DNA of 64,000 bases from the NCBI RefSeq assembly GCF_020883535.1, contig NZ_CP086654.1:2232001-2296000 (forward strand), in the 5' to 3' direction. Numbering within the stretch: position 1 is the stretch's first letter; each line of letters starts with the position of its first letter. The notes under the pieces were generated by a model. That model was given only the letters and a program-made list of their open reading frames with translations. It was not told where the DNA came from and did no database searches. The position numbers were made by a program, and so were the translations under genes. Shown here piece after piece: positions 38,625-46,753 of this stretch. The stretch comes from Staphylococcus ratti. GTDB lineage: Bacteria; Bacillota; Bacilli; Staphylococcales; Staphylococcaceae.

Positions 38625-38668
38625 AACGGCTTCAAAATTCAATCTTTCGAATTTTGAAGCCGTTTCGG
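38625..38668. terminator. Terminator after nfrA
   Basis: AACGGCTTCAAAATTC pairs with GAATTTTGAAGCCGTT over a perfect 16-bp stem. It lies just past the nfrA stop on the minus strand. Confidence 0.85.
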
Positions 38669-38681
38669 GAAAATTAACATC

Positions 38682-39437
38682 CTATTTTTTATTAAATCCT
38701 GAAATTTGGAGCCATTCTAACATTTCTACACGCTGTTTACTGTTCATAAATTGAGAAGTTTGTTCTGACCACGTTTCAGTACGTTCTCCATTTGTACGTG
38801 CTTTATAATAGTTAGACACGGTTTCATCGTAAGTTTCAATTTGCGCTTCTAACTGTTGTTCATCATGCGAATAGCCATCAATGTGAAATACATGGTCTAA
38901 CGGTAAACGCGGTTTCGGTGTACCTGCTTCATCCTCTGCAGGCTCTCCAATCGCCATACCAAATAAAGGAAAAGTATATTCTGGCAGCTCTAAAATTTCA
39001 CGTACACGCATGACATCATTACGTAATGAACCTAAATAAACAATGCCATAACCCATGTCCTCCGCCGTTAGCGCAATATTTTGTGCCATCAACGAAGCAT
39101 CTACTGTGCCAACTAATAACCCTTCTGCCGATTCAAAGCTGCTTTCTAAATTAACATCTTGTTTGTTACTAGCCATTTGATGACGGTGATAGTCGATGAC
39201 AAATACAAGCAAGTAACCATTTTCAAGAACGTAAGGTTGACCAGAGACTTCTTTCAAAGCTTCTTTCTTTTCAACGTCTTCCACGCCAATAACCGTTGTA
39301 GTTTGTAAATAACTGGACGTGGAAGCCATCTGACCTGCTTCAATTAATTTTTTGACAACTTCTCGATGAATCGCGTTTGGTTTAAATTTTCTCACAGAAT
39401 GATGTTTTTTCGCTAAATCGTATACATAATCTGACAT
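38682..39437 (-). CDS. nfrA: NADPH-dependent flavin/nitro reductase NfrA
   Basis: A 251-residue FMN nitroreductase starting MSDYVYDLAKKHHSVRKF at 39437, chosen for AGGGGTGG upstream and homology. The HHSVRKF segment binds FMN, and MGYGIVYLGSLRND and FPLFGMAIGEP follow as in S. aureus NfrA. NfrA reduces nitro-compounds, FMN and disulfides under oxidative stress. It lies next to ahpCF in S. aureus as well. Confidence 0.93.
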   Translation of the reverse strand: MSDYVYDLAKKHHSVRKFKPNAIHREVVKKLIEAGQMASTSSYLQTTTVIGVEDVEKKEALKEVSGQPYVLENGYLLVFVIDYHRHQMASNKQDVNLESSFESAEGLLVGTVDASLMAQNIALTAEDMGYGIVYLGSLRNDVMRVREILELPEYTFPLFGMAIGEPAEDEAGTPKPRLPLDHVFHIDGYSHDEQQLEAQIETYDETVSNYYKARTNGERTETWSEQTSQFMNSKQRVEMLEWLQISGFNKK

Positions 39438-39446
39438 AAATGCCAC

Positions 39447-39716
39447 CCCTTATTGCCTTTTTCTACATTTTATCAAAATCTTTTACACCACGCATAAAAG
39501 CCGTTTGGTTAGAAATATTGGGCAATAGCTACTCACATTTCATTAGGAAACTCAGTTAGGAAGCTGCCATTAAAACTCACCTAATTGAGAAAATTTATAC
39601 GTAATTGATATTGAGATTTTGAAAAACATTGTAATAATCTGTGTATGCTTTCTCATTTTACAAGCTAATTTAAACATTCTTTAAATTGTATTTAAACTAA
39701 AAATGAGCATTATCGT
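39447..39716. other. Gap between nfrA and ahpC
   Basis: AT-rich sequence without coding signal. It holds the divergent promoters of nfrA and ahpC. Confidence 0.4.
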
Positions 39717-39744
39717 TTGACGTGCTCTATAATTCGTGTATAAT
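39717..39744 (+). promoter_or_regulatory. Promoter of ahpCF
   Basis: TTGACG (39717-39722) and TATAAT (39739-39744), 16 bases apart, form a strong sigma-A promoter. It gives a leader of about 95 bases before ahpC. Confidence 0.8.
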
Positions 39745-39809
39745 AAGACTCAAGATTAGAATTATTATTAATAAGGAATCATGCTAAAGAAATGCACGTA
39801 TTCTAATCA

Positions 39810-39824
39810 ATAATAATTATTATC
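39810..39824 (+). promoter_or_regulatory. PerR-like box before ahpC
   Basis: ATAATAATTATTATC is a palindrome close to the PerR consensus TTATAATTATTATAA. A second, weaker AT-rich half-site (GAATTATTATTAAT) lies at 39759-39772. In staphylococci ahpCF is repressed by PerR and induced by peroxide. Confidence 0.7.
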
Positions 39825-39847
39825 ATATTTCTAGGAGGAATTTCATT

Positions 39848-40417
39848 ATGTCTTTAATCGGTAAACAAATTGAAGAATTTTCAGCACAAGCTTACAATGC
39901 AAAAACTGATGAATTCGTAGGAGTAACACACGAAGACTTAAAAGGTAACTGGAGCGTAGTTGTTTTCTACCCAGCTGACTTCTCATTCGTATGTCCAACA
40001 GAATTACAAGACGTTCAAAACCAATACGCGAAATTACAAGAACTTGGTGTTAATGTATATTCTGTATCAACAGATACTCATTTCGTACACAAAGCTTGGC
40101 ACGATCATTCAGATGCGATTAGCACATTACAATATGTAATGATTGGTGACCCATCACAAGCAATCACACGTAACTTTGACGTATTAGATGAAACTACAGG
40201 TCTTGCACAACGTGGTACATTCATCGTTGACCCAGACGGTGTCGTACAAGCTGCTGAAATCAATGCTGACGGTATTGGCCGTGACGCAAGTACATTAGTA
40301 CACAAAATCAAAGCTGCTCAATACGTACGTCAAAACCCAGGTGAAGTTTGTCCTGCAAAATGGGAAGAAGGTAACGATACACTTACACCAGGTTTAGACT
40401 TAGTAGGTAAAATCTAA
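39848..40417 (+). CDS. ahpC: Alkyl hydroperoxide reductase subunit C (AhpC)
   Basis: A 189-residue typical 2-Cys peroxiredoxin that reduces hydrogen peroxide and organic peroxides. The peroxidatic Cys49 is in SFVCPTEL and the resolving Cys168 in [16 protein letters not shown] precedes the ATG. Codon use is highly biased, as for an abundant protein. Its partner AhpF follows after 270 bases that contain two hairpins. Confidence 0.98.
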   Translation: MSLIGKQIEEFSAQAYNAKTDEFVGVTHEDLKGNWSVVVFYPADFSFVCPTELQDVQNQYAKLQELGVNVYSVSTDTHFVHKAWHDHSDAISTLQYVMIGDPSQAITRNFDVLDETTGLAQRGTFIVDPDGVVQAAEINADGIGRDASTLVHKIKAAQYVRQNPGEVCPAKWEEGNDTLTPGLDLVGKI

Positions 40418-40436
40418 GGAACTAGTTAGAAATTAA

Positions 40437-40474
40437 CTGCGCGTCTGTCATCTTTTGATGATTTTACGCGCAGT
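40437..40474 (+). terminator. Hairpin between ahpC and ahpF
   Basis: CTGCGCGT pairs with ACGCGCAG across a 22-base loop, with little T-run after it. It may weaken read-through from ahpC to ahpF. Confidence 0.5.
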
Positions 40475-40609
40475 ATGAAAATTTAATTCCGAAAATTTTG
40501 TTAACTCATTCTAAACTGATAAATAAATTTGTTTTAGGCATACAATTAAGCGTTTGATTCCTTTTTCTCTACTCTTTTTATAAAGGTTGTCAAACGCCTC
40601 ATTATTGCC

Positions 40610-40657
40610 TGGGCGGGACAGCAATCTTTTTATGAATGAGATTGTTGTCCCGCTCTT
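40610..40657. repeat. Staphylococcal GGGACA-type intergenic hairpin
   Basis: GCGGGACAGCAATCT pairs with AGATTGTTGTCCCGC in an almost perfect stem between ahpC and ahpF. It resembles the GAGACAGAAATCT arms of the tandem repeats near 55.5 kb, a type of dispersed intergenic element seen in staphylococci. Confidence 0.55.
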
Positions 40658-40691
40658 AACCCATTCATAAATTTTAGGAGGCCAATTGTAT

Positions 40692-42215
40692 ATGTTAAAT
40701 CAAGAGTTAAAACAACAACTTACGCAACTACTTGATTTGATGGAAGGTGACGTCGTGTTCAAACTAAGTGCTGGCACTGATGAACACTCTGAGAAGTTAA
40801 GCAACTTAGTTCAAGAAATCTCTGAAATGTCACCTCGCATTACAGTTGAAAATGCAAACTTAAAGCGCACACCGAGCTTTAGTGTTAATCGTCCAAATGA
40901 AGATACTGGCATTACTTTCGCTGGTATTCCACTTGGTCACGAGTTCAACTCTTTTGTCCTTGCACTATTACAAGTCAGTGGACGTGCGCCGAAAGAATCA
41001 CAATCTGTAATTGATCAAATCAAATCTATCGATAGACCACTTCATTTTGAAACATTCGTTAGTCTTACATGTCAAAAATGTCCGGATGTTGTACAAGCAT
41101 TAAACTTAATGTCTGTATTAAATCCTAACATTACACACACAATGATTGACGGTGCTGTATTCAAAAAAGAAGCTGAAGACATTATGGCTGTACCAGCTAT
41201 TTTCTTAAATGGCGAAACGTTTGGTAACGGACGTATGACTGTCTCAGATATCTTAAATGAATTGGGCGAAGGTCCTGACGCATCTGAATTTGAAGGTAAA
41301 GAAACATTTGATGTTCTTGTTGTTGGTGGAGGACCAGCAAGCGCAAGTGCTGCAATTTATTCAGCACGTAAAGGTTTAAAAACTGGTATCGTCGCAGACC
41401 GTATTGGCGGTCAAGTAAACGATACTGCTGACATCGAAAACTTAATCGGTGTTAAGAAAACAACTGGACCTGAACTTTCAACAAACTTAGAACAACACAT
41501 CACTGATTATAAAGTAGACGTCATGAAAGGTGTCCGTGCAGATCAAATCACAAAAACGGATGAAGGAACAGAAGTTACTTTAGATAATGGGGCAACATTA
41601 AAAACAAAATCATTAATTATCGCAACTGGTGCACGTTGGCGTCAATTAGGCGTTCCTGGTGAAAGTGAATTTGCGAATAAAGGGGTCGCATATTGTCCTC
41701 ACTGTGATGGTCCGCTATTTGAAGGTAAAGACGTCGCTGTTGTCGGCGGTGGTAACTCTGGTGTCGAAGCTGCTATCGACCTTGCAGGTATCTGTAAACA
41801 CGTCACGCTCTTCGAATTTGGTGAAGCAATGCGTGCAGATTCTGTACTACAAGAACGCCTACAGTCCCTACCGAATACTACTGTAATTACGAATGCCGCA
41901 ACATCAGAAATTACAGGTACAGATCGTGTAAATGGTATTACGTACACTGACCGTACGACAAATGAATCTAAACACGTGGAACTTGATGGTGTGTTTGTTC
42001 AAATCGGTCTTTCTCCTAATACAGAATGGGTCGGCGATGCTGTTCAACGTAACCGTATGGGTGAAATTGAAGTCGACCGACTCAACCAAACGAACGTTCC
42101 TGGTATTTTTGCAGCAGGTGACTGTACAGATCAACGTTATAAACAAATCATCATTTCTATGGGATCAGGTGCAAGCGCAGCATTATCTGCATTTGACTAC
42201 CTTATTCGTCATTAA
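40692..42215 (+). CDS. ahpF: Alkyl hydroperoxide reductase subunit F (AhpF)
   Basis: A 507-residue flavoprotein that passes electrons from NADH to AhpC. The start is the ATG at 40692, after TAGGAGGCC. The N-terminal thioredoxin-like domain carries LTCQKCPDV. FAD binding is at VVGGGPASASAAIYSAR, the second redox pair is YCPHCDGP, and the NADH motif is VVGGGNSGVEAA. All expected parts are present. Confidence 0.98.
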   Translation: MLNQELKQQLTQLLDLMEGDVVFKLSAGTDEHSEKLSNLVQEISEMSPRITVENANLKRTPSFSVNRPNEDTGITFAGIPLGHEFNSFVLALLQVSGRAPKESQSVIDQIKSIDRPLHFETFVSLTCQKCPDVVQALNLMSVLNPNITHTMIDGAVFKKEAEDIMAVPAIFLNGETFGNGRMTVSDILNELGEGPDASEFEGKETFDVLVVGGGPASASAAIYSARKGLKTGIVADRIGGQVNDTADIENLIGVKKTTGPELSTNLEQHITDYKVDVMKGVRADQITKTDEGTEVTLDNGATLKTKSLIIATGARWRQLGVPGESEFANKGVAYCPHCDGPLFEGKDVAVVGGGNSGVEAAIDLAGICKHVTLFEFGEAMRADSVLQERLQSLPNTTVITNAATSEITGTDRVNGITYTDRTTNESKHVELDGVFVQIGLSPNTEWVGDAVQRNRMGEIEVDRLNQTNVPGIFAAGDCTDQRYKQIIISMGSGASAALSAFDYLIRH

Positions 42216-42222
42216 TATTACT

Positions 42223-42257
42223 AAAAAGACTTACGCAAGTTCAGCGTAAGTCTTTTT
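42223..42257 (+). terminator. Terminator after ahpF
   Basis: AAAAAGACTTACGC pairs with GCGTAAGTCTTTTT around a 7-base loop. Confidence 0.9.
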
Positions 42258-42434
42258 AAGTTTGAAATGATGTTTCCCTATAAAAGCGCTGATTTCTATC
42301 CCTTGAAATGTTCCCCTATATAGAATTCTACGGTTTTATCCTTTGTTATTTTTTACGTCATTTGACCTGAAACGTCCGAGTTATTATAATATAAAATTAT
42401 ATTATATCTTTAGAAATGTAGAGGATTACGAGCA

Positions 42435-42908
42435 ATGACAACGAAATCTATCACTCAAATTAGTGCAATTGCAGCATTATTAACGATTTTTGCATTATTC
42501 AAAATCCCAGCTATCTTACCAGGACTAGAATTTCAGCTGTCCGCACCTGTGTCCATCCTAATTTTAGCTTTTTTCGGTATTAAACGTTATTTTATTGGCG
42601 GACTCATTTCAAGTGCTATTTTATTTGTTATGGGCGTTTTTAATCCCCTTAACCTCTTTATTTCTATTATGTTTAGAGTGGTGGCTATCACTATCGTCTA
42701 CTTTTGTGGTGTTTCTGTAAGAAGCTTAAGTATCGCGAGTTGTGCTGGCACATTGAGCTCTCGTCTTATATTAGCTGGTATTTTACACTTACCGCCTATC
42801 TTACTCGTAGCTCATGCTTTACCTGGCATATTATTTACACTTATTGTCGTCGTCATCTTATATCCTGCGTTAAGCAAACGACCTGTCGTTCAAAACTTTT
42901 GTAAATAA
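42435..42908 (+). CDS. Membrane protein resembling ECF transporter S-components
   Basis: A 157-residue integral membrane protein with five or six helices. The start ITQISAIAALLTIFALFKIPAILPG followed by FQLSAPVSILILAFFG has the look of a vitamin-uptake S-component, where helix 1 contacts the shared energising subunit. TAGAGGATTACGAGC lies upstream. No ligand clue or riboswitch is seen. The call is by general pattern only. Confidence 0.55.
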   Translation: MTTKSITQISAIAALLTIFALFKIPAILPGLEFQLSAPVSILILAFFGIKRYFIGGLISSAILFVMGVFNPLNLFISIMFRVVAITIVYFCGVSVRSLSIASCAGTLSSRLILAGILHLPPILLVAHALPGILFTLIVVVILYPALSKRPVVQNFCK

Positions 42909-42968
42909 AAACGTCAATGTCACTTCTAACTGTGTAAGTTCACAGCAGTAGTGGACATTGACGTTTTT
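42907..42968. terminator. Bidirectional terminator
   Basis: AAAACGTCAATGTC pairs with GACATTGACGTTTTTT, lying between two convergent genes. Confidence 0.88.
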
Positions 42969-42970
42969 TC

Positions 42971-43918
42971 TTATAAGAAGGACATTAACCAATGATAAAT
43001 TTGCTTAAAGAAGTTCACAATCGCATCCCAAATGCGTTGTAGGAAATTACGTGATTCTTCTGTATTTAACTTTTTAAGTTCATCTAACTTATCACTCGCA
43101 TGCTTCTGAATGTCTTTTTTAAGAGCGTTGGCTTGTTTTTGATATGCCTTTGGATCTTGATTAATGACGTCTGATTGCGCCACTTTCATCATTATGTTTT
43201 GAATCATCGCAATCTCATTGTCACTTAAAATCTGGTTCAAATTATTTTCATTTATTGTTTGATTTACAATATTATTTACGGTTGTATGATTAATTTGTTG
43301 TTGATTTTGTTTAGCTTCTGCAATTTGCGACTTCATTTCTGCAATCGCTTGATTTAACGCCTCATCCGAGTATCCTTCTTTCTCAGCATTCGTTTCGCTA
43401 ATTTGTGCCAAATCGTTCATTTCTTGATGTGCATTTTGAATGTCTTTTTGGTTGAGCGTATGGCCTTGAGCTTCATAAGCTTTATAAATACCTGTCAATG
43501 CACCCTCTCCAGACACTTGGTCAATCGCGGCAATTTTGATCGTCGCATCTTGAATACCTGCTGTAATCGCCGCATTAATGTATTGCGCACGTGTAATACG
43601 CGTAATATTTTCAGGCGTTTCAATATCTACATCCACTCCGCGTCCAAATCTCTTCGGTTGAATGTACGCACTTGAATGAATAAAATCATATTCCGTTCCT
43701 GTATAGCGGATGACATCGCTATGATCGACTTTATACGTCGTCACATTTTGTCCTACCCCAAGAATCTCCTTCGTTTCTTCAAGTTGACTTCGATTTAAAT
43801 CTGCACCTTGAATAAAGATATTTTCCTTAGGTTTATGATCATTGGCAGCGTCTGCATTTTGAATTGCGCCTGTTGTTAATAATGTTACCGCAAGACCGCT
43901 AATTAATAATTTCTTATA
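42971..43918 (-). CDS. Secreted DUF1002 protein
   Basis: A 315-residue secreted protein; the start at 43918 follows AGGAAGTG. The signal peptide MYKKLLISGLAVTLLTTGA ends near NADAAND. The body has the DUF1002 pattern, with IFIQGADLNRSQLEETKEILGV, TAGIQDATIKIAAIDQVSGEGALTGIYKAYEA and a Gln/Asn-rich coiled region. It ends with a hydrophobic, aromatic tail (IWDAIVNFFKQIYHWLMSFL) that could touch the membrane. Function is unknown. Confidence 0.8.
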   Translation of the reverse strand, partial: YKKLLISGLAVTLLTTGAIQNADAANDHKPKENIFIQGADLNRSQLEETKEILGVGQNVTTYKVDHSDVIRYTGTEYDFIHSSAYIQPKRFGRGVDVDIETPENITRITRAQYINAAITAGIQDATIKIAAIDQVSGEGALTGIYKAYEAQGHTLNQKDIQNAHQEMNDLAQISETNAEKEGYSDEALNQAIAEMKSQIAEAKQNQQQINHTTVNNIVNQTINENNLNQILSDNEIAMIQNIMMKVAQSDVINQDPKAYQKQANALKKDIQKHASDKLDELKKLNTEESRNFLQRIWDAIVNFFKQIYHWLMSFL

Positions 43919-44314
43919 CATGTCTTCACTTCCTTTTACCGTTAACATTATTTTAACACGGCTACAAGGCGGGGTTATCCTTCCCTAGACGTAACTATAA
44001 AAAAACAAGGCGTCCTTCTTGATGCGTACCCCTTCTTAACATATATACATTATGGAAGTACATTGGAATGATAGGAAATACTTTCGAATTCAGTAACTTG
44101 ACCAAAAGAAACTCGTTTCAAAAACCCTCAAAAAGCAACTTTTTCCAAGTCAGATCAACTCAATTTTTAAGTTTTTTCTCAATATCAATAAATTTTCTCA
44201 GTATAAATACGTAGTTTACTTCTTTTTTGTTTACAGAAATTGCAATCTTTTGAATTTATTTTTATTTATGATATGTTATGAAATGATAAGATGTTAATTC
44301 TAGGAGGAATAAAG
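43919..44314. other. Non-coding gap with one arm of a direct repeat
   Basis: No gene is seen. The segment 44089-44105 shares TTCAGTAACTTGACCAA with the ISL3-like relic at 46875, and 44176-44217 is one copy of a direct repeat (second copy at 45319). Confidence 0.45.
44176..44217 (+). repeat. Direct repeat, left copy, flanking a bacteriocin-like module
   Basis: TCAATAAATTTTCTC, one variable base, GTATAAAT, one variable base, CGT. The same series recurs at 45319-45359 in the same orientation, with about 36 of 41 positions equal. The two copies bracket the bacteriocin-like gene pair. Confidence 0.7.
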
Positions 44315-44887
44315 TTGAAAAGAAAATCAAAAATTTTTATATTGTTTTTTTCTAGCGCTGTAATTTTAACATCAATAGCTTCTCCCTTAACATCTTCATC
44401 CTCTCATGCTAGTGCTGCTACACAAAGTAACAGCGTAGAAATTCAGAAAAATGATTTCATAAAAAGTAATGCATATTCTAAAAAACAAAACCCAAATGGT
44501 AGTATTACTTATAGCATTTCTGATTATGACTATGCTCAATCTTTAAAAGCAAATGGACAAACAGAAGTAGCAAATAAGATTACGCAACAATTACAAGAAA
44601 GAAAAATACATAAAGGTGTTAATAAAGTTACTATTGATAATAATGGAAATTATACAATTAAAGTAAGTAAAACAGTTGCCCAAGCAGTTGCTGCTACTGG
44701 AGCAGGCGCTGTAGGGGGTGCAATAACTATATTAATAAATGCAATACCTGGATTAGGTCAACTTGGATCAACAGTTACTGCAGGAGCTACTGTAGGTCTG
44801 GTTAGCTTTTTAGCTACATCAGGTGTAAAAGGTGGAGTTTATATAAAAGGAAAAGGCGCTTCAGTAACTGGAATAGGTTGGCAATAA
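44315..44887 (+). CDS. Secreted bacteriocin-like protein with glycine-rich hydrophobic C-terminus
   Basis: A 190-residue predicted secreted protein starting at TTG 44315, with TAGGAGG upstream. A signal peptide (KIFILFFSSAVILTSIASPL) ends near HASAA. Residues 40-125 are polar, with an NPNGSITYSISDYDYAQ stretch. From about 128 the chain becomes hydrophobic and very Gly/Ala-rich (AVAATGAGAVGGAITILINA, IPGLGQLGSTVTAGATVG) and ends KGKGASVTGIGWQ. It has no cysteine. The build is that of bacteriocin precursors whose C-terminal part inserts into membranes. A 62-residue membrane protein follows 16 bases later. Not homologous in detail to the protein at 18.7 kb. The role is inferred. Confidence 0.6.
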   Translation: MKRKSKIFILFFSSAVILTSIASPLTSSSSHASAATQSNSVEIQKNDFIKSNAYSKKQNPNGSITYSISDYDYAQSLKANGQTEVANKITQQLQERKIHKGVNKVTIDNNGNYTIKVSKTVAQAVAATGAGAVGGAITILINAIPGLGQLGSTVTAGATVGLVSFLATSGVKGGVYIKGKGASVTGIGWQ

Positions 44888-44903
44888 ATAAAGAGGTGAT
44901 ATT

Positions 44904-45092
44904 TTGAATCCCATTTTAATAAGTATATTTGTAGTATTTGTAGGAGTGTTAATAGGATCTTTCTTGACGTTTAAATTAGTAGAATCTAAAAATATCGATA
45001 ATATTATAATAAAAGTTATTATAGGAATGATTTTAAATGCTGTAATTGTTCTTTTATTATTCTTAATAGCAAATCTAATTATACAAACCTAA
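44904..45092 (+). CDS. Small membrane protein, candidate immunity protein
   Basis: A 62-residue protein with two long hydrophobic helices (residues 3-25 and 36-60) and a short charged turn (ESKNID). It starts at TTG after GAGGTGAT. It follows the bacteriocin-like gene in the same transcript, which then ends at a hairpin. Two-helix membrane proteins of this size are typical bacteriocin immunity proteins. The role is inferred from position. Confidence 0.55.
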   Translation: MNPILISIFVVFVGVLIGSFLTFKLVESKNIDNIIIKVIIGMILNAVIVLLLFLIANLIIQT

Positions 45093-45094
45093 AG

Positions 45095-45134
45095 AAAAGG
45101 CTAGAATACTGTTTTAACAGTATTCCAGCCTTTT
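45095..45134 (+). terminator. Terminator of the bacteriocin-like module
   Basis: AAAAGGCT.GAATACTG pairs with CAGTATTC.AGCCTTTT around TTTTAA. Confidence 0.85.
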
Positions 45135-45217
45135 CTACTTAAGATCCATTTATTCAAAACAGGCACTCTTTTTAAGCTGTATCAATATAATAGCTTTATT
45201 CCAATTGCTTTATTGAC

Positions 45218-45326
45218 GTTGAGCCTCTGAACCCTTAACAAACCCAAAACTTGTCGAATGGTCGGTTTAATAGCTCACGCTATACCGACATTCGTCTACA
45301 AGTTTAGTTAAGGGTTCCTCTCAACA
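45218..45326. repeat. Large imperfect inverted repeat
   Basis: GTTGAG.CTCT.AACCCTTAAC is matched at the other side by GTTAAGGGTTCCTCTCAAC. Inside, ACTTGTCGAATG pairs with CATTCGTCTACAAGT, and GGTCGGT with ACCGAC. The whole 109-base segment can fold into one long hairpin with a short loop. It contains no gene. It could be a small miniature element or a strong terminator. Confidence 0.6.
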
Positions 45327-45359
45327 TCAATAAATTTTCTCGGTATAAATGCGTGTTCT
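45319..45359 (+). repeat. Direct repeat, right copy
   Basis: Second copy of the repeat at 44176-44217. It partly overlaps the end of the large inverted repeat. Confidence 0.7.
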
Positions 45360-45524
45360 AACTTTTGTTATAACGTTTAGTATTCCAACCAATTAAAATA
45401 TTACAAACAAAACCTATTAATCCACAAAATAAGGCTCGTAAAAATGTTGTCTGCCCAGTATAAAAACAACTAAAAACATCAAAATCCCAACCACTAAACT
45501 TATTATCCACTGATTCATTTTCAT
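45359..45524 (-). pseudogene. Frameshifted small membrane protein
   Basis: Starting at ATG 45524 with AAGGAGTG upstream, the frame reads MKMNQWIISLVVGILMFLVVF. One base out of frame it continues GQTTFLRALFCGLIGFVCNI and LIGWNTKRYNKS to a stop at 45359. Joined, it would be a two-helix membrane protein of about 55 residues. A single frameshift near 45455 breaks it. Function is unknown. Confidence 0.5.
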
Positions 45525-45588
45525 GACTTAAATCACTCCTTTTTTAACAAACTTTATCACAATAGTTATCGCTTTACAGGTCTGTTTT

Positions 45589-46376
45589 GGTTCTGTTGCA
45601 AAGTTGAATTTATAGTACAATTTTAACAAAAAGGAGTCTTCTGTATGAACTATTTCAGATATAAACAATTTAACAAGGATGTTATCACTGTAGCCTTTGG
45701 CTACTATCTAAGATATGCATTGAGTTATCGTGATATATCTGAAATATTAAGGGAACGTGGCGTAAACGTTCATCATTCAACGGTCTACCGCTGGGTTCAA
45801 GAATATGCCCCAATTTTATATCAAATTTGGAAGAAAAAGCATAAAAAAGCTTATTACAAATGGCGTATTGATGAGACGTACATCAAAATAAAAGGAAAAT
45901 GGAGCTATTTATATCGTGCCATTGATACAGAGGGACATACATTAGATATTTGGTTGCGTAAGCAACGAGATAATCATTCAGCATATGCGTTTATCAAACG
46001 TCTCATTAAACAATTTGGTAAACCTCAAAAGATAGTTACAGATTAGGCACCTTCAACGAAGGTAGCAATGGCTAAAGTAATTAAAGTTTTTAAACTTAAA
46101 CCTGACTGTCATTGTACATCGAAATATCTGAATAACCCCATTGAGCAAGATCACTGTCATATTAAAGTAAGAAAGACAAGATATCAAAGTATCAATACGG
46201 CAAAAAATACTTTAAAAGGTATTGAATGTATTTACGCTCTATATAAAAAGAACCGCAGATCTCTTAAGATCTACGGATTTCCCCATGCCACGAAATTAGC
46301 ATCATGCTAGCAAGTTAAGCGAACATTGACATGATATATTAGTGGTTAGCTATATTTTTTACTTTGCAACAGAACC
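45589..46376 (+). mobile_element. IS431/IS257 (IS6 family), transposase defective
   Basis: The element is 788 bp, bounded by the inverted ends GGTTCTGTTGCAAAGT and ACTTTGCAACAGAACC. Sequence matches IS431 throughout, including the AAAAAGGAGTC ribosome site. IS431 copies often carry resistance genes between them and move by replicative transposition. No clear 8-bp target repeat is seen at its flanks (CTGTTTT against CTATTAC), which suggests recombination after insertion. Confidence 0.95.
45645..46310 (+). pseudogene. tnp: IS431 transposase with nonsense codon and frameshift
   Basis: The frame begins MNYFRYKQFNKDVITVAFGY, with the DDE domain entering at IDETYIKIKGKWSYLYRAID. A TAG at 46044, where IS431 has CAG, stops it after 133 residues, before the last catalytic Glu. 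The rest continues in frame (APSTKVAMAKVIKVFK and on). A base is then missing near 46280 (GGATTTCCCC), so the normal end is also lost. Inactive on both counts. Confidence 0.92.
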
Positions 46377-46463
46377 CTATTACTTAAATATAAAATAAGT
46401 ATTTTCTTATAAAAAATGTTAGTGTAAAATGAATTTATAAGGATAAAATGAAGGAGAAAGAAA

Positions 46464-46562
46464 ATGGCATATACAATTATAATGATTACATCCATATTTT
46501 GTTTATTATCGGCATTCACACCATTAGTATTTTATATATATAAAAGAAAAAGAGGTAAATAA
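46464..46562 (+). CDS. 32-residue membrane peptide
   Basis: GAAGGAGAAAGAAA precedes an ATG opening MAYTIIMITSIFCLLSAFTP. The remainder is LVFYIYKRKRGK: one or two helices and a basic end. The next codon after its stop is an ATG that starts MKNLDEYNHP, cut at once by an IS431 end. It looks like the surviving head of a small operon between two IS431 copies. Function is unknown. Confidence 0.5.
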   Translation: MAYTIIMITSIFCLLSAFTPLVFYIYKRKRGK

Positions 46563-46591
46563 ATGAAAAATTTAGATGAATACAATCATCC

Positions 46592-46641
46592 TTGACATGA
46601 TATATTACGGTTAGCTATATTTTTTACTTTGCAACAGAACC
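46592..46641 (+). mobile_element. Right-end remnant of a second IS431
   Basis: About 50 bases repeat the right end of the full copy (TTGACATGATATATTA, then GGTTAGCTATATTTTTTACT, TTGCAACAGAACC). The left part of the element is gone. It is in the same orientation as the full copy 215 bases to the left. Confidence 0.9.
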
Positions 46642-46740
46642 AAAAATTTTGTTATAATATGCATTTAAACACCTCCTCAAACATTCTACATGATTTATAG
46701 TGAAATTTTAACCAAAACAAAAAAGTTTATACTTTTGAGG
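46642..46740 (-). other. Leader-peptide start region cut by IS431
   Basis: Minus strand: TGAGGAGGTGTTTAAATG, then CATATTATAACAAAATTTTTG running straight into the IS431 end. The sequence upstream (ACTATAAATCATGTAG) and the ribosome site resemble those before the ABC-F leader peptide at 22144-22190 (TCTATAAATTATATTTGAGGAGGTGTCTAAATG). It looks like the promoter and first codons of a related leader whose gene was removed. Confidence 0.6.
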
Positions 46741-46753
46741 ATTAAATTTATTA

